From Plantago ovata (lineage: Eukaryota > Streptophyta > Magnoliopsida > Lamiales > Plantaginaceae), in the NCBI GenBank assembly GCA_028274465.1, contig CM051457.1, positions 69,724,496 to 69,788,495 on the forward strand: DNA of 64,000 nucleotides. The letters are read 5' to 3'. The position numbers were made by a program, and so were the translations under genes. Positions 43,582 through 56,053 of this stretch are shown here, piece by piece (the stretch's first letter is position 1; each line of letters starts with the position of its first letter). The notes beneath the pieces were generated by a model that saw only the letters and a program-made list of their open reading frames with translations, was not told where the DNA came from and made no database searches.

Positions 43582-46500
43582 AACTCCACAAACCGAACCT
43601 TTGCTTGTCCTCAAGCAACTAAGCTAGACTCTAATGCAAAAAACAATGCAAGACACAAAATGGAGTCTCATGCCAAATAAAATGAACCAATCTACTGAAT
43701 CGATCAAAAAACATATGAACAAAAACCATATAAATCAAAGCATGAATATAAGTTGAAGAATACCTCGATTGACTTATACACATCCACATAAGCACTTATG
43801 TCAAGACAAGATAGTCTCTCGTAACATTCTCTACCTGGACCTAGTCAGTGACGACGTAATGGAGCATGCTAAGATACGAATGGTTGTCCCGTGCCTATGA
43901 AACTGAGGACTTACTATTGTTCCACCATGTTAAGACTTTCCCTCAAAGAGGTCGAACCAGTACTGGCTCTCATCAAACGAAGGAGGGTTCCCTATAAAAG
44001 ATAACACTCCCCTATTCTACCCATCTCTCAAGTAAAGTCTTAAGATATTCACCACTTCCTGAATGGCAGGACGAGGGTGGTCTAGAACAGATGACACTCA
44101 AGACAAAAAAGATAAAAAATAGAAAATTACAACACGATTGCGAACATTACAAGAATTGTAAAATGACACTCAACACTTTGCTAAACTGTTATTTGGCTTT
44201 CTTTTTTGGACCCTTCTTTGCTTTTTTGGGGTCTTTTCTTTTTTTTCTTTTTTTTTTCTTTCCAGTTTCTTTTTGCCTTTTTTTCTTCTTTTTTTTCTTT
44301 TTTCCTGGAAACTTTTTTTCTTTCTTTTTTTTTTTTTTTTTAGCCAGCAGTAGCATAACAAAAAGAGAAACAAAATGACTCACACGACTTCCCCAAACCT
44401 ATTCGAAAGAATAGGTTGGAGTACAAAATTCACGGAAAAGAAAAAACAAACTCACGATACGGAAATGAAAAACGAAAACAAGTCTAATGATGGTGTAACC
44501 CCCTCCCCAAACCTATTCGGAAGAATAGGTTATAAACAAAGGATCACACAACCTCACACTACCTCCTTCCTAGGCATTTAGCAATCTCAAAGCATGGTGA
44601 AGACCTGTTGCCTCTTAGGTACATAATTACTCGGGAAAACAACCATAAGACCCTAACATGCATCATCCTATTATAAAGGCCTTCGTGAACCGCAGTAGAG
44701 TAAACACCACTAAGTGATGTCGAGACTACCAAGCTTAACTAAGTGCAATACATAAATGTGACAAGCCAAGCGAGAAAACCTCAAACAAATTCATAGAGAT
44801 GAAGCATATGATTAATGGCATAGTTAGTTGATCTACCCAATAAAAAAGTTCAAAAAATTCGGCAATAAACTCCATATAAAACATGCAAGACTATCTTAGG
44901 ATGAATCTAGTGAATGCAACCTAAAAAATCTAAGAAAGCGGTAAACGTGCAAATGCAAATGCAGATGGATAAAACATGCGAGGTACTATACTCAACCTAC
45001 CAATGTCAAGCTCCAAACTAGCAACATTAGATCACTTAAATCCCATCCCCCCTCATGAAATTAACGCTAGTCCCTAGCAGTAAGAAAATGAGGAAATAAG
45101 ATGTGATACTAGATGTTACCCCATGGTTTGGCCTCGGTCGGATGAGAATGCTGTTTGTGAGTTATTGGGACTGCTCTGGGAGCTTTATAGGGTGTCATCA
45201 GGTCTTCTGGTAGGCGTGGTAGTTTCAATTATAGGCCGGATAGGAACAACTCCTCCATCAGTATAATCATTGCCCGTATGGCCTTCATTGTCACTACTGT
45301 CACGCACATCCTCACTAGTAGAGTTGCAGTGTCGAGTAGAATCCTCAAGATTAGCCGCCGCTGTTATGGAATCCTCCATCCTGTAGCCCTCCAATAGGTT
45401 GTGAACTGTTGAAGGGGAAAGAGCAGTGGTATCAGGACCTCCCCCTCCAGCGTTTTACACCCCAAGGAGGTTACAGTAAGCTGCTCGGATACTCAGAAGT
45501 CTTCTACCATTTTTTCCAATGTCGACCACATTCTCTATGGTTGATCCGACCGATGTCTATATGATGCTCCCTTTAGAGGCAGTCAAGGGGCACCCCAACG
45601 AGGGGCTGGGCACCCATGTCATTATGTTTTGGAACCAAGCTAGCGCTTCGGAACCTTCTAACAACTGCGAACTCGAGATTGAATCCGTCGCGGCTAGATT
45701 GTCCCGGTGCCTTCCAGTTCACTCGAACTTTGCAGTCCTTGTGATGGATTGCTGACGTAATAATGGTTACTGTCCCTTCGGTGGTGCATGAATAGGCATA
45801 GGAGTCCTTACTCCAAGTGTACTTTAGCTCCTCCTCTTGGATAATCCACGACGTTGTTGTAAAACCCTTGGCTCGAACGCACATCTAACGAGGTCACTCT
45901 TCTTGACATGGTTGTAATCGATCCCCCTCCAATATTTCATAGTAATCATACGGGAATGCTCCTTTCCCTTGGCATGGTTCCTACAAACAACAGTTAGTAC
46001 CTCGTATGACACAAAACTGACCCATGCATATGCTAGTGTAAGAACGAAACACACAAGTGATAGAATCAACAATCGAGCTCCCCAAACCTTTAATGTCTAG
46101 CCTAGCTTCTTCATCATGCAACATACCAATGTAACTACTACATGCAATACATCACATTTATGCTCTTACTAGACAACCAATATCCTAGATAACAAGGCTC
46201 AATTCATACCATAGTAGCGAAAAATTCTAGCATCATAAATCCTCATACTCAACAATTAAGCATTCTATCATCAAATCTATCATCATTACATCAATAAACA
46301 CAATCATATGCAGGAAATCAAAGATAAAGATAAATTGCATAACAAGATATATCATCTTGTAGCGAAATTCCCAAATCAACAATTCAAGCATAATTGAGCA
46401 TGTAATTGATAGTAAATAACACTTCTAATCACACAAACAACCTACCCATGCATCAAATAAGCATAATTGAAGCTCAAATTAGAAAACCCCCAAATTCGAA

Positions 46501-47075
46501 AATTAGGGTTCATAAGAAGATACCTCAGATCTGAAAATATAATGCATTAGGATGAAATCTGTTCGAATTAAAAGATAGATCACGTAATAGGCTTCGATTG
46601 AAGCTAAAGAAAACTAAATTTGGTGAAGAAATGAAGAAGTTATGAAGTTTTGAATGTATTTTCGCAATTTTCGGTTTTTTGGGGAGGAAGAATGATGAAG
46701 ATATGAAGAAAATGAGGTAAAGAGGGGAGATCCGCGTTTTTGGTCTTCTGGGACCGTGGGGCGAGTCGCCCCCGGTGTGGGGCGAGTCACCCCACGCGGG
46801 GCGATTCGTCCCCCGCTCCCCGATGCGGGGAGACGGTCCTTTCGTTCGAAAACGCGATTTTTAATCCCCAAAACCAATTTTCTCATAAAACCACTCGAAA
46901 AATCTCACTCAAACATAAGCATATACGACACAGACATGAACAAATTCGCATACGAGAAGCAAATAGTTCAAGAATGAATGCATGCAATAAAACGGTAAAG
47001 AAAGCGATAAAAACTCCGGGTTGCCTCCCTGATAGCGCCATTGTTTAAAGTCTTTGACTCGACTCCTGTCTGTGC
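43582..47075 (-). other. Athila 2 long non-coding 3' region
   Basis: Begins (plus view) with the polypurine tract at 43582-43594. Two hairpin-polypurine modules lie at 44396-44417 and 44510-44531, a further tract near 46079-46088 and a T-rich run at 44205-44340. A GC-rich palindrome block at 46751-46838 is enclosed by GGACCGT / ACGGTCC. The frames at 45185-45394, 45573-46072 and 46614-46886 show no domain. The left end is laid out like 33270-34500 in Athila 1. Confidence 0.7.
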
Positions 47076-49210
47076 CTATCTCTTCTTTCTGCGGGTACTA
47101 GACTTCCCCTTCATTGATCTCCTCTCCATGCCACGAACCTGTGAATAAGAAAGAACATAGGCTGCAAGACCACAGTAGTGAGTAGTGTAAAAAATATCAG
47201 GCGGATCAGGTGGATCAGATATGGCTTGTAACACGTGTTGCTTGCCATCCACTTCAATAGTGAAAGTTCTTTGGTAGATGTCCATCACGGAGCGTAGTTT
47301 AGTCAAGAACGTTCACCCTAAGAGTATGACATCCCCCGTTCCAGGTGCAGACGCCGGCATAACTACAAAATTGGTGTATACAGAAGCTTCACCAATCTTG
47401 ACCAACACATTTTTCACAACGCCTTCGGGTCTCATAAAGGATCCATCCGCCAGTTGCACAATAGCCCTATGCTCAGATAGTTTTCCAAGGCTACTCTTTT
47501 CAAACACATTCAAAGGGAGTATGTTTGAGTAGGATCCCGTGTCTAGTGTGGCAAGGACATCTTCAAGCTCACCAATCCCTACCTTAACATCAAAACTTTT
47601 AGGGAGTGGCTCGGGATCCTCTTGCTCCTCATCACTTTCGTCAGAACCAAGGTCCTTCTCTTCTTCCTTAGCCTGTAGAAGTTCTTCCTTCTTGCAACAC
47701 TCGCACTTAGCAACCTTCTTGATGGTGATTTCGTCAGGAAGATCACCAGCTAATGTAATGGAATTCGACTTCTCAGTGTTGCTAGGCAGTTTGCCTTGTT
47801 CCCTACTTGCTCCTCGGTCGATCAATTCTTGCATCTTTTGATGGGCAAGCCTAGTGCTCTCTTCCAACCTATCAAGCCTTGGCCTAGTCTTCTCGGAATC
47901 TTCTTCATAACGTTTGAGAAAACTTTGTGTGTGATCGACCATCTTTTGCAAGTTCTCCATCAGTTGAGCCGACTTCGACTTCGGTGGCTCTTTCGGAGCG
48001 GGGTTTTCGCAGTGATCATTACAATAGTTTAGCCTACTACGGTCCTGGTTAGGGCCATAAGCTTGGTTAGTCGGTGCATATCCTTGATTGTTTCGGAATC
48101 CTCTTCTCCAAAATCCACCTCGAGGATTCCTACCGTCTTGTCCGTAGCTAACTTCTTGAGTACCAAACTCCGTAGCAAAGGCTTCCTCTTCGCCTCCTCG
48201 AGCCCAGTTGCCATCATCATACGCCAGCTCCGATCTACACATATGAGCCCCATGCCCATAGTTCTTGCATATTCGGCATACTTCGTTCGAAACAGTTGTT
48301 CCGGTGGCGCTCTTGAGGACTTGCTTCAATTCGTTGGTAAAGCACTAGAATTGATCCCCATTCCCCCTATACATAGGGGCTTCTTGAGTCGGTGGAGCTT
48401 CAGGTCTACGTCTCCTAACCATTGCTCTTGGGTCCTTGAATTGCGAACCCTTAGCTAGCCTTTCGAAAACTGCCCAGACGGCTTCTGCGGTTTCCTCCCA
48501 AATATTGCCTCGGCATTGGAAATCCACCACTTGTTGGTTCTCGAATGTTAGTCCATTGTAGAAGTGTTGGACTAGGTCAGAAAGTTCAAAACCATGGTGA
48601 GGGCACTTGTTCGTGAGATCTTGGAACCTCTGAAACGCGGTGTAGATGGTCTCATCATAGTCCTGTTTGAATCCAGTTATTTGCGCCTTTAGAGCGGTAG
48701 TCAAGGTGTGAGGGAAGTATTTTTCCATGAAAGCTGAAAAAACCTTCTCCCAAGAGAACTCAACCATGACTTGGCTCTGTCGCCAAGTCCCATAGAAAAA
48801 ACCTTCATCCTCAACTCATCCGTTATTTCAGCTCCGGGTCGTGGGAGTTGGTTGACGAAATCATCGATATCGTGCAAGTACCCCATCACATCTTCCCTTG
48901 ATAAGCCATAGAACCTCGAAAGTTGTTGGAATGCGTGGTTCTTGATTTCCAGATCTCGAGTTGCAGACGAAAGAACAATCGCCGGTCCCCTCATACGATC
49001 CTTGGTGGGTTGAATCCATGCTTTCAGTGGTCTAGCTTCTGCCATTCCGTCGATTTCCTTGAAAAGACTGTGTAGAGATTCAGAGAAATCGGTATCCTCT
49101 ATTTCCTCTAGTGCACGCCTTTGAAGTAGTCGCCTTCTTTGGTGGTAGACTCTGTCGATCTCAGCAATTGAATCAACAAGTGGTGTTCCTTTAGATCGTG
49201 TATGTGGCAT
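47076..49210 (-). pseudogene. Athila 2 gag and protease region
   Basis: The N-terminal piece starts MPHTRSKGTPLVDSIAEIDR. The gag core follows (FQQLSRFYGLSREDVMGYLH, RFQDLTNKCPHHGFELSDLV), then a CCHC knuckle (CRICKNYGHGAHMC) and a retropepsin region (LATLDTGSYSNILPLNVFEK, ADGSFMRPEGVVKNVLVKIG). It lies in a few frames, so it carries a small number of breaks. In the family gag packages the RNA and the protease matures it. Confidence 0.8.
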
Positions 49211-49333
49211 ACACTATCTGTAACAGACTAGGAAAGCAGTATCAGAGAGAGATTAAAAAGGAAAAATAAAACTACTAGAATTAGGAATTGAATGCTGAAA
49301 ATATAAACAAATTAAACAGAAAAAAGGAGTATA

Positions 49334-49353
49334 GTCCCCGGCAACGGCGCCAA
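49334..49353 (-). promoter_or_regulatory. Athila 2 primer-binding site
   Basis: The sense strand reads TTGGCGCCGTTGCCGGGGAC beside the 5' LTR at 49356. Confidence 0.82.
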
Positions 49354-49355
49354 TT

Positions 49356-50654
49356 TGATGAACGCGCTGGTGTCGTGTTCCAACGCGAACGGATCAAATA
49401 AATTTATTATTTAGCCAAAGGCAATTCACAACTACAACGAAAACCGTAGTGTAGCAGTAGAATGACCTCGAGTGTCGTTCTCTAAGGACTATAACTAGCT
49501 TTATCTATTTAACTAAGAATATAAAAACAGCAGACGGTAAAGCATTGGTTTTTCTAACAGATAATGGAGATTGGTGATAGTATGATCCTTCAAAGCATAA
49601 CGGGTCAATAATCATGCGTAAATTCCTCGGTTTTGCATGGAGATCTTTGATCAATCGAATGTCCTGTTGCAATTATTAAGCACTACGAAGATAAAGGTAC
49701 TGACAAGTCAAGCACTATTGTCCAATTGTGTTCCGTAATTATTCAACACTATGAAGATATACATGTGAATAGGTCAACGAGGGTCCAATTGTGCATAATA
49801 ATCAATACAACATACGAGAATTTAGGCTGAGCCTGATCAACGAAATAAAGCAATAACACGAAGTATAATGCGCGATATAGCCATTAGCATGATTATCTTC
49901 CCTTCGCTAAGAATTCACATACTACCACCAACAATAAGTTTAGCTACTCATAATTGGCATGCAATCAACAGAAATCATAGAAGAAAACATGTTGAAAGAT
50001 ATATAAAATAGGTAGAATAAACTGGAAGATACAATGTTACCGAAGGTTGTCAATCTCCGAAGAATTGCGATCCTACAAGCTCCAAACTGCTATGAAAAAG
50101 TGTCTCCTAAGCTACGAACCCCCAGAACAGGCTCTGGGAAGTTCCTACCTAAAACTACAGAGAAAGGTGAGAGAATAGGTCTGGAAAAGTATGAATTTCG
50201 GAGAAAAACTGAGCAACTATATATAGGCTACGAAATAGTGTGGGGCGATTCGCCCCACACACCGGGCGATTCGCCCCACGTCCCGGGCGGTTCGTCCGGG
50301 ATAAACTTTCACGGAATTCCGCGTCTTCGACGCGTTTTTGGATTTCTTCCCCTTTTCGGACTCGGTTTCTGACTTCTAGTGGCCTTCTAACCTCCAGATT
50401 CGACCCCTAGACTCCAAATCCTATCCGAAAACCTTCAGATACTCCAAATAGGCTTCTGGAACACCAATTCCTTGTCAACTTCAATATAATTGCCCGGAAA
50501 TCCTCGTTTTTCAACCAAAACCTGTAAAAGAAAATCTAAAGGGAAACGTGACACTATTCTAATAAAATGCACTAAAATATAGCTAAATTAACATAGAGGA
50601 TAGCTAAAATAGGTGAAAAAGACTCAAATGAAATTGTAAAATACACATTCATCA
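49356..50654 (-). repeat. Athila 2, 5' LTR
   Basis: 1,299 bp. Longer than the 3' LTR mainly because it has about one more unit of the GC palindrome (50238-50300). Confidence 0.9.
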
Positions 50655-50659
50655 CCATC

Positions 50660-51541
50660 GGCATCTATCTTTCGTTTAAAGACCCATTTGCACCCAATAG
50701 GTCTAACCCCTTGGGGCAAGTCTACCAAGTTCTAAACTTGGTTCTGGTACATTGAGTCAATTTCCAATTCCATGGCCTCTTGCCATTTGTCTGAGTCAAT
50801 ATTAATTATTGCCTCTTTGTAGGTCTTGGGATCTTCCCGATCTGATAAGCCGACATCAAGTTCACTGATGTCTTCTATCATAAAGCTTTGCTTCTGAGGT
50901 CCTTTTAGGATCCTCTTCGACCTACGGAGCTCGACTAGTTCTGGTGCTTTTCATTTCTGGATTCGTGTAACATGAACATTATCAGTGCGTACTGATGCAG
51001 CTGGTCGCGCCCCGCGACCCTGTTCCCTTGCGGGAGGCTGCTCTTGTGCAACTTGTTGTACATGTTGGTTGACAACGGGTTCTGTTGGTGTGGTTTCAAC
51101 TGTTGATCTATTCACAGGACTCCCACTAACTATGACATGCCTAGCAAGTGTCATATCATTACCCTTGTCTGCTTCGAAAGCTCCCACTGAACTTGAGTCC
51201 AAATCAGAAGATTTAGAGAACTCATGTTCGCGCATGTCAAAGTCTTGAATTTCTTCAAGTTCTATCATGTCATCTAACCTCTCTTCTTTGAGGTATTCTG
51301 CTTCTAAAAACTTGACGTTTCTAGATACTATCACTTTGTGATCTTCAGCATGATAGAATTCATAGCCTCTCGTCTGACGAGGATAGCCTATGAAATATAC
51401 TTTGACACCCTTGGCATCTAACTTGTCAGTGAGCATCAGTTTGACTATCGCAGGACAGCCCCAAGGTCTAAGATAGCCCAGTGAGGGCTTCTTTCCTTTC
51501 CATAACTCATAAGTAGTTTTCTCCACTGATTTAGATGGTAC
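50660..51541 (-). pseudogene. Copia pol: integrase C-terminus and linker to reverse transcriptase
   Basis: Contains KTTYELWKGKKPSLGYLRPW, GCPAIVKL and YPRQTRGYEFYHAEDHKVIV, the usual end of Copia integrase, followed by a Ser/Thr-rich linker. Bordered by Athila 2 on one side and the solo LTR on the other. Confidence 0.8.
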
Positions 51542-51546
51542 ACGGT

Positions 51547-52481
51547 TGATGAACCGGAATTTGTCAGATTCTAATTCAGCAAATAATATTTGTAATTAGC
51601 CAAAGGCAATCCACAACTACAACGAAAACCGTAGTGTAGCAGTAGAATGACTCGAGTGTCGTTCTCTCAGGACTATAACTAGCTTTATCAAATCTAATTT
51701 AGAATATAAAAACAACAAACATATAGCAAGGGGGTTTTTCTAATAGATAATGGAGATTGGTGATAGTATGATCCTTCTTAGCATAACGGGTCGATAATCA
51801 TGCATAAATTCCTCGGTCTTGCATAGAGATCTTTGAATCAATCTAGTGTCCTGTTGCAAATATTAAGCACTACGAAGATAATTGGTCTGACAAGTCAATC
51901 ACTATTGTCCTAATGTGTTCCGTAATTATTCAACACTACGAAGATAATTGGTCTGATGGTCGACAAGTGTCCAATTGTGCATAATAATTAATACAACATA
52001 CGAGAATTTAGGTTGTGCCTGATCAACGAAATAAAGCAATGACACGGAGTATAATGCGCGATATAGCCATTAGCATGATTATCTTCCCTTCGCTAAGAAT
52101 TCACATACTACCACCAACGATAAGTTTAGCTACTCATAATAGGCATGCAATCAACAGAAATCATAGAAGAAAACATATTGAAAAATATATAAAATAAGTA
52201 GATTAAACTGTAAGATACAAGTTACCGAAGGTTGTCAATCTCCGAAGAATTGCGATCCTACAAGCTCCAATCCGCTATGAAAAAGTGTCCCCTAAGCTAC
52301 GGACCCCCAGAACAGGCTCTGGGAAGTCCCTACCTAAAACTACAGAGAGAGGTGAGAAAGTAGGTCTGGAAAAGTATGATTTTCGGAGAAAACTGAGCAA
52401 CTATATAGCTAAATTAACATAGATGATAGCTAAAATAGGTGAAAAAGACTCGAATGAAAGTGTAAAATACACATTCATCAA
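51547..52481 (-). mobile_element. Solo LTR of the Athila 2 family
   Basis: About 935 bp, starting TGATGAAC and ending CATTCATCA(A). ACGGT lies on both sides (51542-51546 and 52482-52486). It matches the Athila 2 LTR but has a diverged first 60 bp and lacks an internal block of about 330 bp that holds the GC palindromes. The rest of the element was lost by LTR-LTR recombination. It is inserted in the Copia integrase region. Confidence 0.8.
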
Positions 52482-52486
52482 ACGGT

Positions 52487-53820
52487 TCAGAATGTAGATT
52501 GCAGTTTGTAGTGCATATCCCCACAGATATTTTGGAAGAGTCGAGAATCCAATCATTGATCTCACCATGTCTAACAGGGTTCGATTCCTTCTCTCAGACA
52601 CACCATTTAACTGTGGTGTTCCAGGAGGAGTCCATTGCGATTGAATTCCATTTTCCTTCAAGTAGTCGATAAATTCTTCACTAAGGTATTCACCTCCTCG
52701 GTCTGATCGAAGAGTGACTATCCTTAGGTTCAATTCATTCTCGACCTCATTCCTAAACTCCTTTAAATTTCCCAAAGGTCTCGGATTTATTCTTCATAAG
52801 ATAAATATATCGATACCTTGAGAAATCGTCAGTAAAGGTAACGAAGTAAGGATAACCCCCACGCGCATGGACTTTAAAGGGTCCACATACATCGGTATGT
52901 ATGAGCTCTAAGCAGCGAGTGGCACGAACACCTTGTCCAACAAAAGGTTTGTTCGTCATCTTACCCTTAACACATGATTCGCATGTACCATATGATTCAA
53001 AATCAAATGGTTCTAAGTAGTCCAACTTCCTTAGTCTTTGAATCCGTGTTTCATTGATATGGTCTAGCCGACAATGCCATAGATAAGATGGATTATTCTT
53101 CCTACTTGAAGACGGTTGTTTGTTATGTATTTGAAATAAAGGTAGACTACTTTGTAAAATATATAAACCATTCACTAACCGAGCCTTTCTGTAATACTGG
53201 TCATTCAATGAAAAATAACAAGTATTATTCGCAAATCGAAAGGAAAAACCCATATTGTCTAACAATGGAATAGAAATAATATTTCTGACAATGGATGGAA
53301 CAAAATAAACGTTATCAAGTTCTAAACATTGTCCCAAAGGTAAATCTATCTTGCAGCGTCCAACGCGTTTGGTTTCAACTGGATTGCCATTCCCAACATG
53401 CAAGTCGATTTCACCTTGCTTGACAAGCCTGTGATCAATTAGCCCCTGCACATTATTACAAATGTGTGAGCCACATGCTGTATCTAATACCCAACCATTG
53501 GAGTCAAAAGTAGTCATGTTCATTTCAATAACAAACATACCTGAGCTAGAAGCCGGTGGCTTCTTAGCTTGATCTGTCCTCAGCTTAGGGCAATCTTTCT
53601 TCCAATGTCCTTTCTGCTTACAGAAAAGACATTCATCTGTGCGTATCGTTCCGTTTCCCTTGAACTTCCTTTTCTGGTTCAGACGCTTAGGCTTATCACT
53701 CGAAGTGTTAGCCTTGGCTCCCGACTTTCCCTTACCCTTAGCACCTTTGTTTCTCGGGTTTGGGTTAGACGGTTGCCCAACAAACATGATCGACTTTTCC
53801 TTCTTAGGAAGTTTGATCAT
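52487..53820 (-). pseudogene. Copia zinc knuckle, protease and integrase portion
   Basis: CCHC knuckle (CLFCKQKGHWKKDC), protease region (NGWVLDTACGSHICN), GAG-pre-integrase (LWHCRLDHINETRIQRLRKL, CESCVKGKM) and integrase core (HTDVCGPFKVHARGGYPYFV, LRSDRGGEYLSEEFIDYL, PGTPQLNGVSERRNRTLLDM). The order is standard for Copia. Broken. Confidence 0.85.
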
Positions 53821-53933
53821 ATGTCTTCAGCAGATTATGGAGTTCGGACAGTGTTACGTCCTTCGGCAATGAACTGAAGGATTGAATACGAACTCGGCAA
53901 TGATTGAAGGACAAAGATCACCATGATCTTGTT

Positions 53934-54404
53934 CTATAGCTTAACACCGGCATCGGCAAGCTTTTCAAAGAGACCAATCATTTTGAGAACATGTTCAGAC
54001 ATGTTCCCTCCTTCATTGAGCTTGCATCTGCGTATGTCTTTGATCAAATCAAATTCAACACTTCTAGCTGTCGTCTTAAAGAGCGACTCAAGATGCTTCA
54101 GCATCTCATACGGCAACATGCTTTCATGTTGCCTCTGCAGCTCATTGCTCATTGCCGCCAGCATAATACACTGCGCGGATCTAGCATCCTCAAGATGCTT
54201 ATCAGACTTTGCCTTGTTGGCTTGATTCCAAGCAGCAACCTGATCGGCAGTCTGATTTTCGGGGCACACGGGAATGACCTCGTCCAAGACGTACTCAATC
54301 TTTTCGTATCTCAGCACCAAACGTATATTCCTGATCCAATCTAGGAAGTTTGGTCCGGTCAAAATTTGCTTCTCTAAGACAGCACGGAGCGAGATACTCG
54401 CCAT
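53934..54404 (-). pseudogene. Copia gag
   Basis: Begins MASISLRAVLEKQILTGPNF; includes FLDWIRNIRLVLRYEKIEYV and LKMIGLFEKLADAG, typical of the UBN2/gag family of plant Copia elements. Confidence 0.8.
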
Positions 54405-54960
54405 TTCTAATTTCCTAAGGAGAAATAATATAGAACGAAAATAATAAATCAACTATTGAAATATTACTTCTAAATACACAGTCAACGTCACTAAACAACA
54501 AGGTCCTTTAGCTGTTTAGCTCCCACTATTTTCACATATGCTTGCCCCCAAAACAAACACACGGGTAATGTCCAACAAGTTACCGTAGTGGCCAAGATCC
54601 AAATCCATACTATGCTATACTCCAACGGGGGCTGGTCGCATAGCATAATATGACCGGTAGGACTATCCAATTGCGTCACGCAACTCTTGGGTGTTAAATC
54701 TAATTTAACCCGATGCTCTACATATTGTACCTATCGAGGTCGCTAGATACAATATGCAGTAAGTTATAACCATAGGCTTACTCTAATCTGACGATCACTG
54801 CGAGTCTGTAAGACGAGGTCGCCAATACAAGAAAACGCAATGAAAGTTCAGAATTAAAGCACCCTATGGAAAGCATCTCAGAATTTCATACATATATATA
54901 TTTCTGCACTTATATTGGTTGGGGCTTGTAGCTTGAGGGTTGTTATCAGTCATCTACAAA

Positions 54961-55140
54961 CAAATAAGGGCGCCGCCTACCCATCATGCATGAGCGGTCT
55001 ACACGTAATGGATGTCGCCTATCCATTCTAGTTCTAAACGCGGTCAAGCACATAATGGGCGCCGCCTACCCATACATAACATATGCGGTTCGACAAATAA
55101 GAGGGCGCCGCCTACCCTCGCATGCATAGCGGTCGAACGG
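54961..55140. repeat. Four copies of GGGCGCCGCCTACCC / GCGGTC unit
   Basis: Copies near 54967, 55009 (diverged: gatgtcgcctatcc), 55056 and 55103, each followed by a GCGGTC-type word. Spacing is about 42-48 bp. Confidence 0.75.
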
Positions 55141-55593
55141 AAAGTAAAATACATGGTATTTAAACATGCATTGTCAAACAATAGCATATCGAGCAAACAA
55201 AACAAGTAGTAGCCTATGTGGATGCCAAATGACTTCATAATTTCATTATGAAAATTATAATCCCATACTTATTATCTCTATGAAATAATTGAAAATTTGG
55301 ACTAGATTGAAAAATCGAAAATTCTATTGACCATGTAGCAATTTTCGAAAACCCGAAGGACTTAATTGTAATTTTTGAAACCTTGGAGGTGTTAAATCTA
55401 AAATTCAAAACTAGAAGGACTAATTTGCAATAAACAATAAATTGATAAATTACAAATAAACCCTTTAACTTTATACTAATTAAATTTAACCCCTCTAGTT
55501 AAAAACAATTACAATTAAACCATATTTATATTCCAAATATAAAATTCAATCCTAAAAATTTTCAAAAATTCGATTTTGAGTACAACCCGGAAA

Positions 55594-55728
<135 letters not shown>

Positions 55729-55734
55729 GACCTA

Positions 55735-55880
55735 GTCCCGTCCCCTACAGTGCCTGCAGCTGCGGGCGCCCGGCGTCTGCGGCGCACGGGCGCCTGCGTC
55801 CCGCAGGCACCCGGGTGCCTGCGGCACGCAGGCGCCGAGCGCTTGCGCCCGCCGCCTGCGTCGCGCAGGTGGCCTGGTCG
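55735..55880. repeat. GC-rich island with perfect 24-bp palindrome
   Basis: About 145 bp of very high GC in an AT-rich leader, abutting the TA microsatellite. 55801-55824 is a perfect palindrome centred on CCCGGG; GCAGGCGCC / GGCGCCTGC-type words recur around it. Confidence 0.8.
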
Positions 55881-56034
55881 ATTATATATATATATATTTA
55901 TTTTTTTGAAAAATTATAAATTCTAAATTTATATAAAAAACAAAACTTTTGAAAATCGAATTAATCATAGAATCAATTGCATCCACATTAACTACAAAAG
56001 CATACAACATATATACGTATATACGTAATCAATT

Positions 56035-56052
56035 AACCTGGCTCTGATACCA
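56035..56052 (-). promoter_or_regulatory. Copia primer-binding site (initiator tRNA-Met type)
   Basis: The sense strand reads TGGTATCAGAGCCAGGTT, complementary to the 3' end of plant initiator tRNA-Met, one base from the 5' LTR. Confidence 0.92.
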
Positions 56053-56053
56053 C

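Larger units (their letters stand above)
42311..50654 (-). mobile_element. Athila-type element 2, gag-protease only (non-autonomous)
   Basis: 8.3 kb with CCATC duplicated at 42306-42310 and 50655-50659. LTRs of 1,271 and 1,299 bp. Primer-binding site GGCGCCGTTGCCGGGG as in Athila. It encodes gag and protease but no reverse transcriptase, RNase H or integrase; about 3.5 kb of non-coding sequence takes their place. This is the layout of gag-bearing non-autonomous elements that depend on a relative. A few breaks exist in gag/protease. LTR difference is just under 2% by eye. Confidence 0.88.

Noticed and set aside
44170-44383. Lys-rich and Phe-rich frames
   Set aside because: Translation of a T-rich run in the Athila 2 non-coding region.
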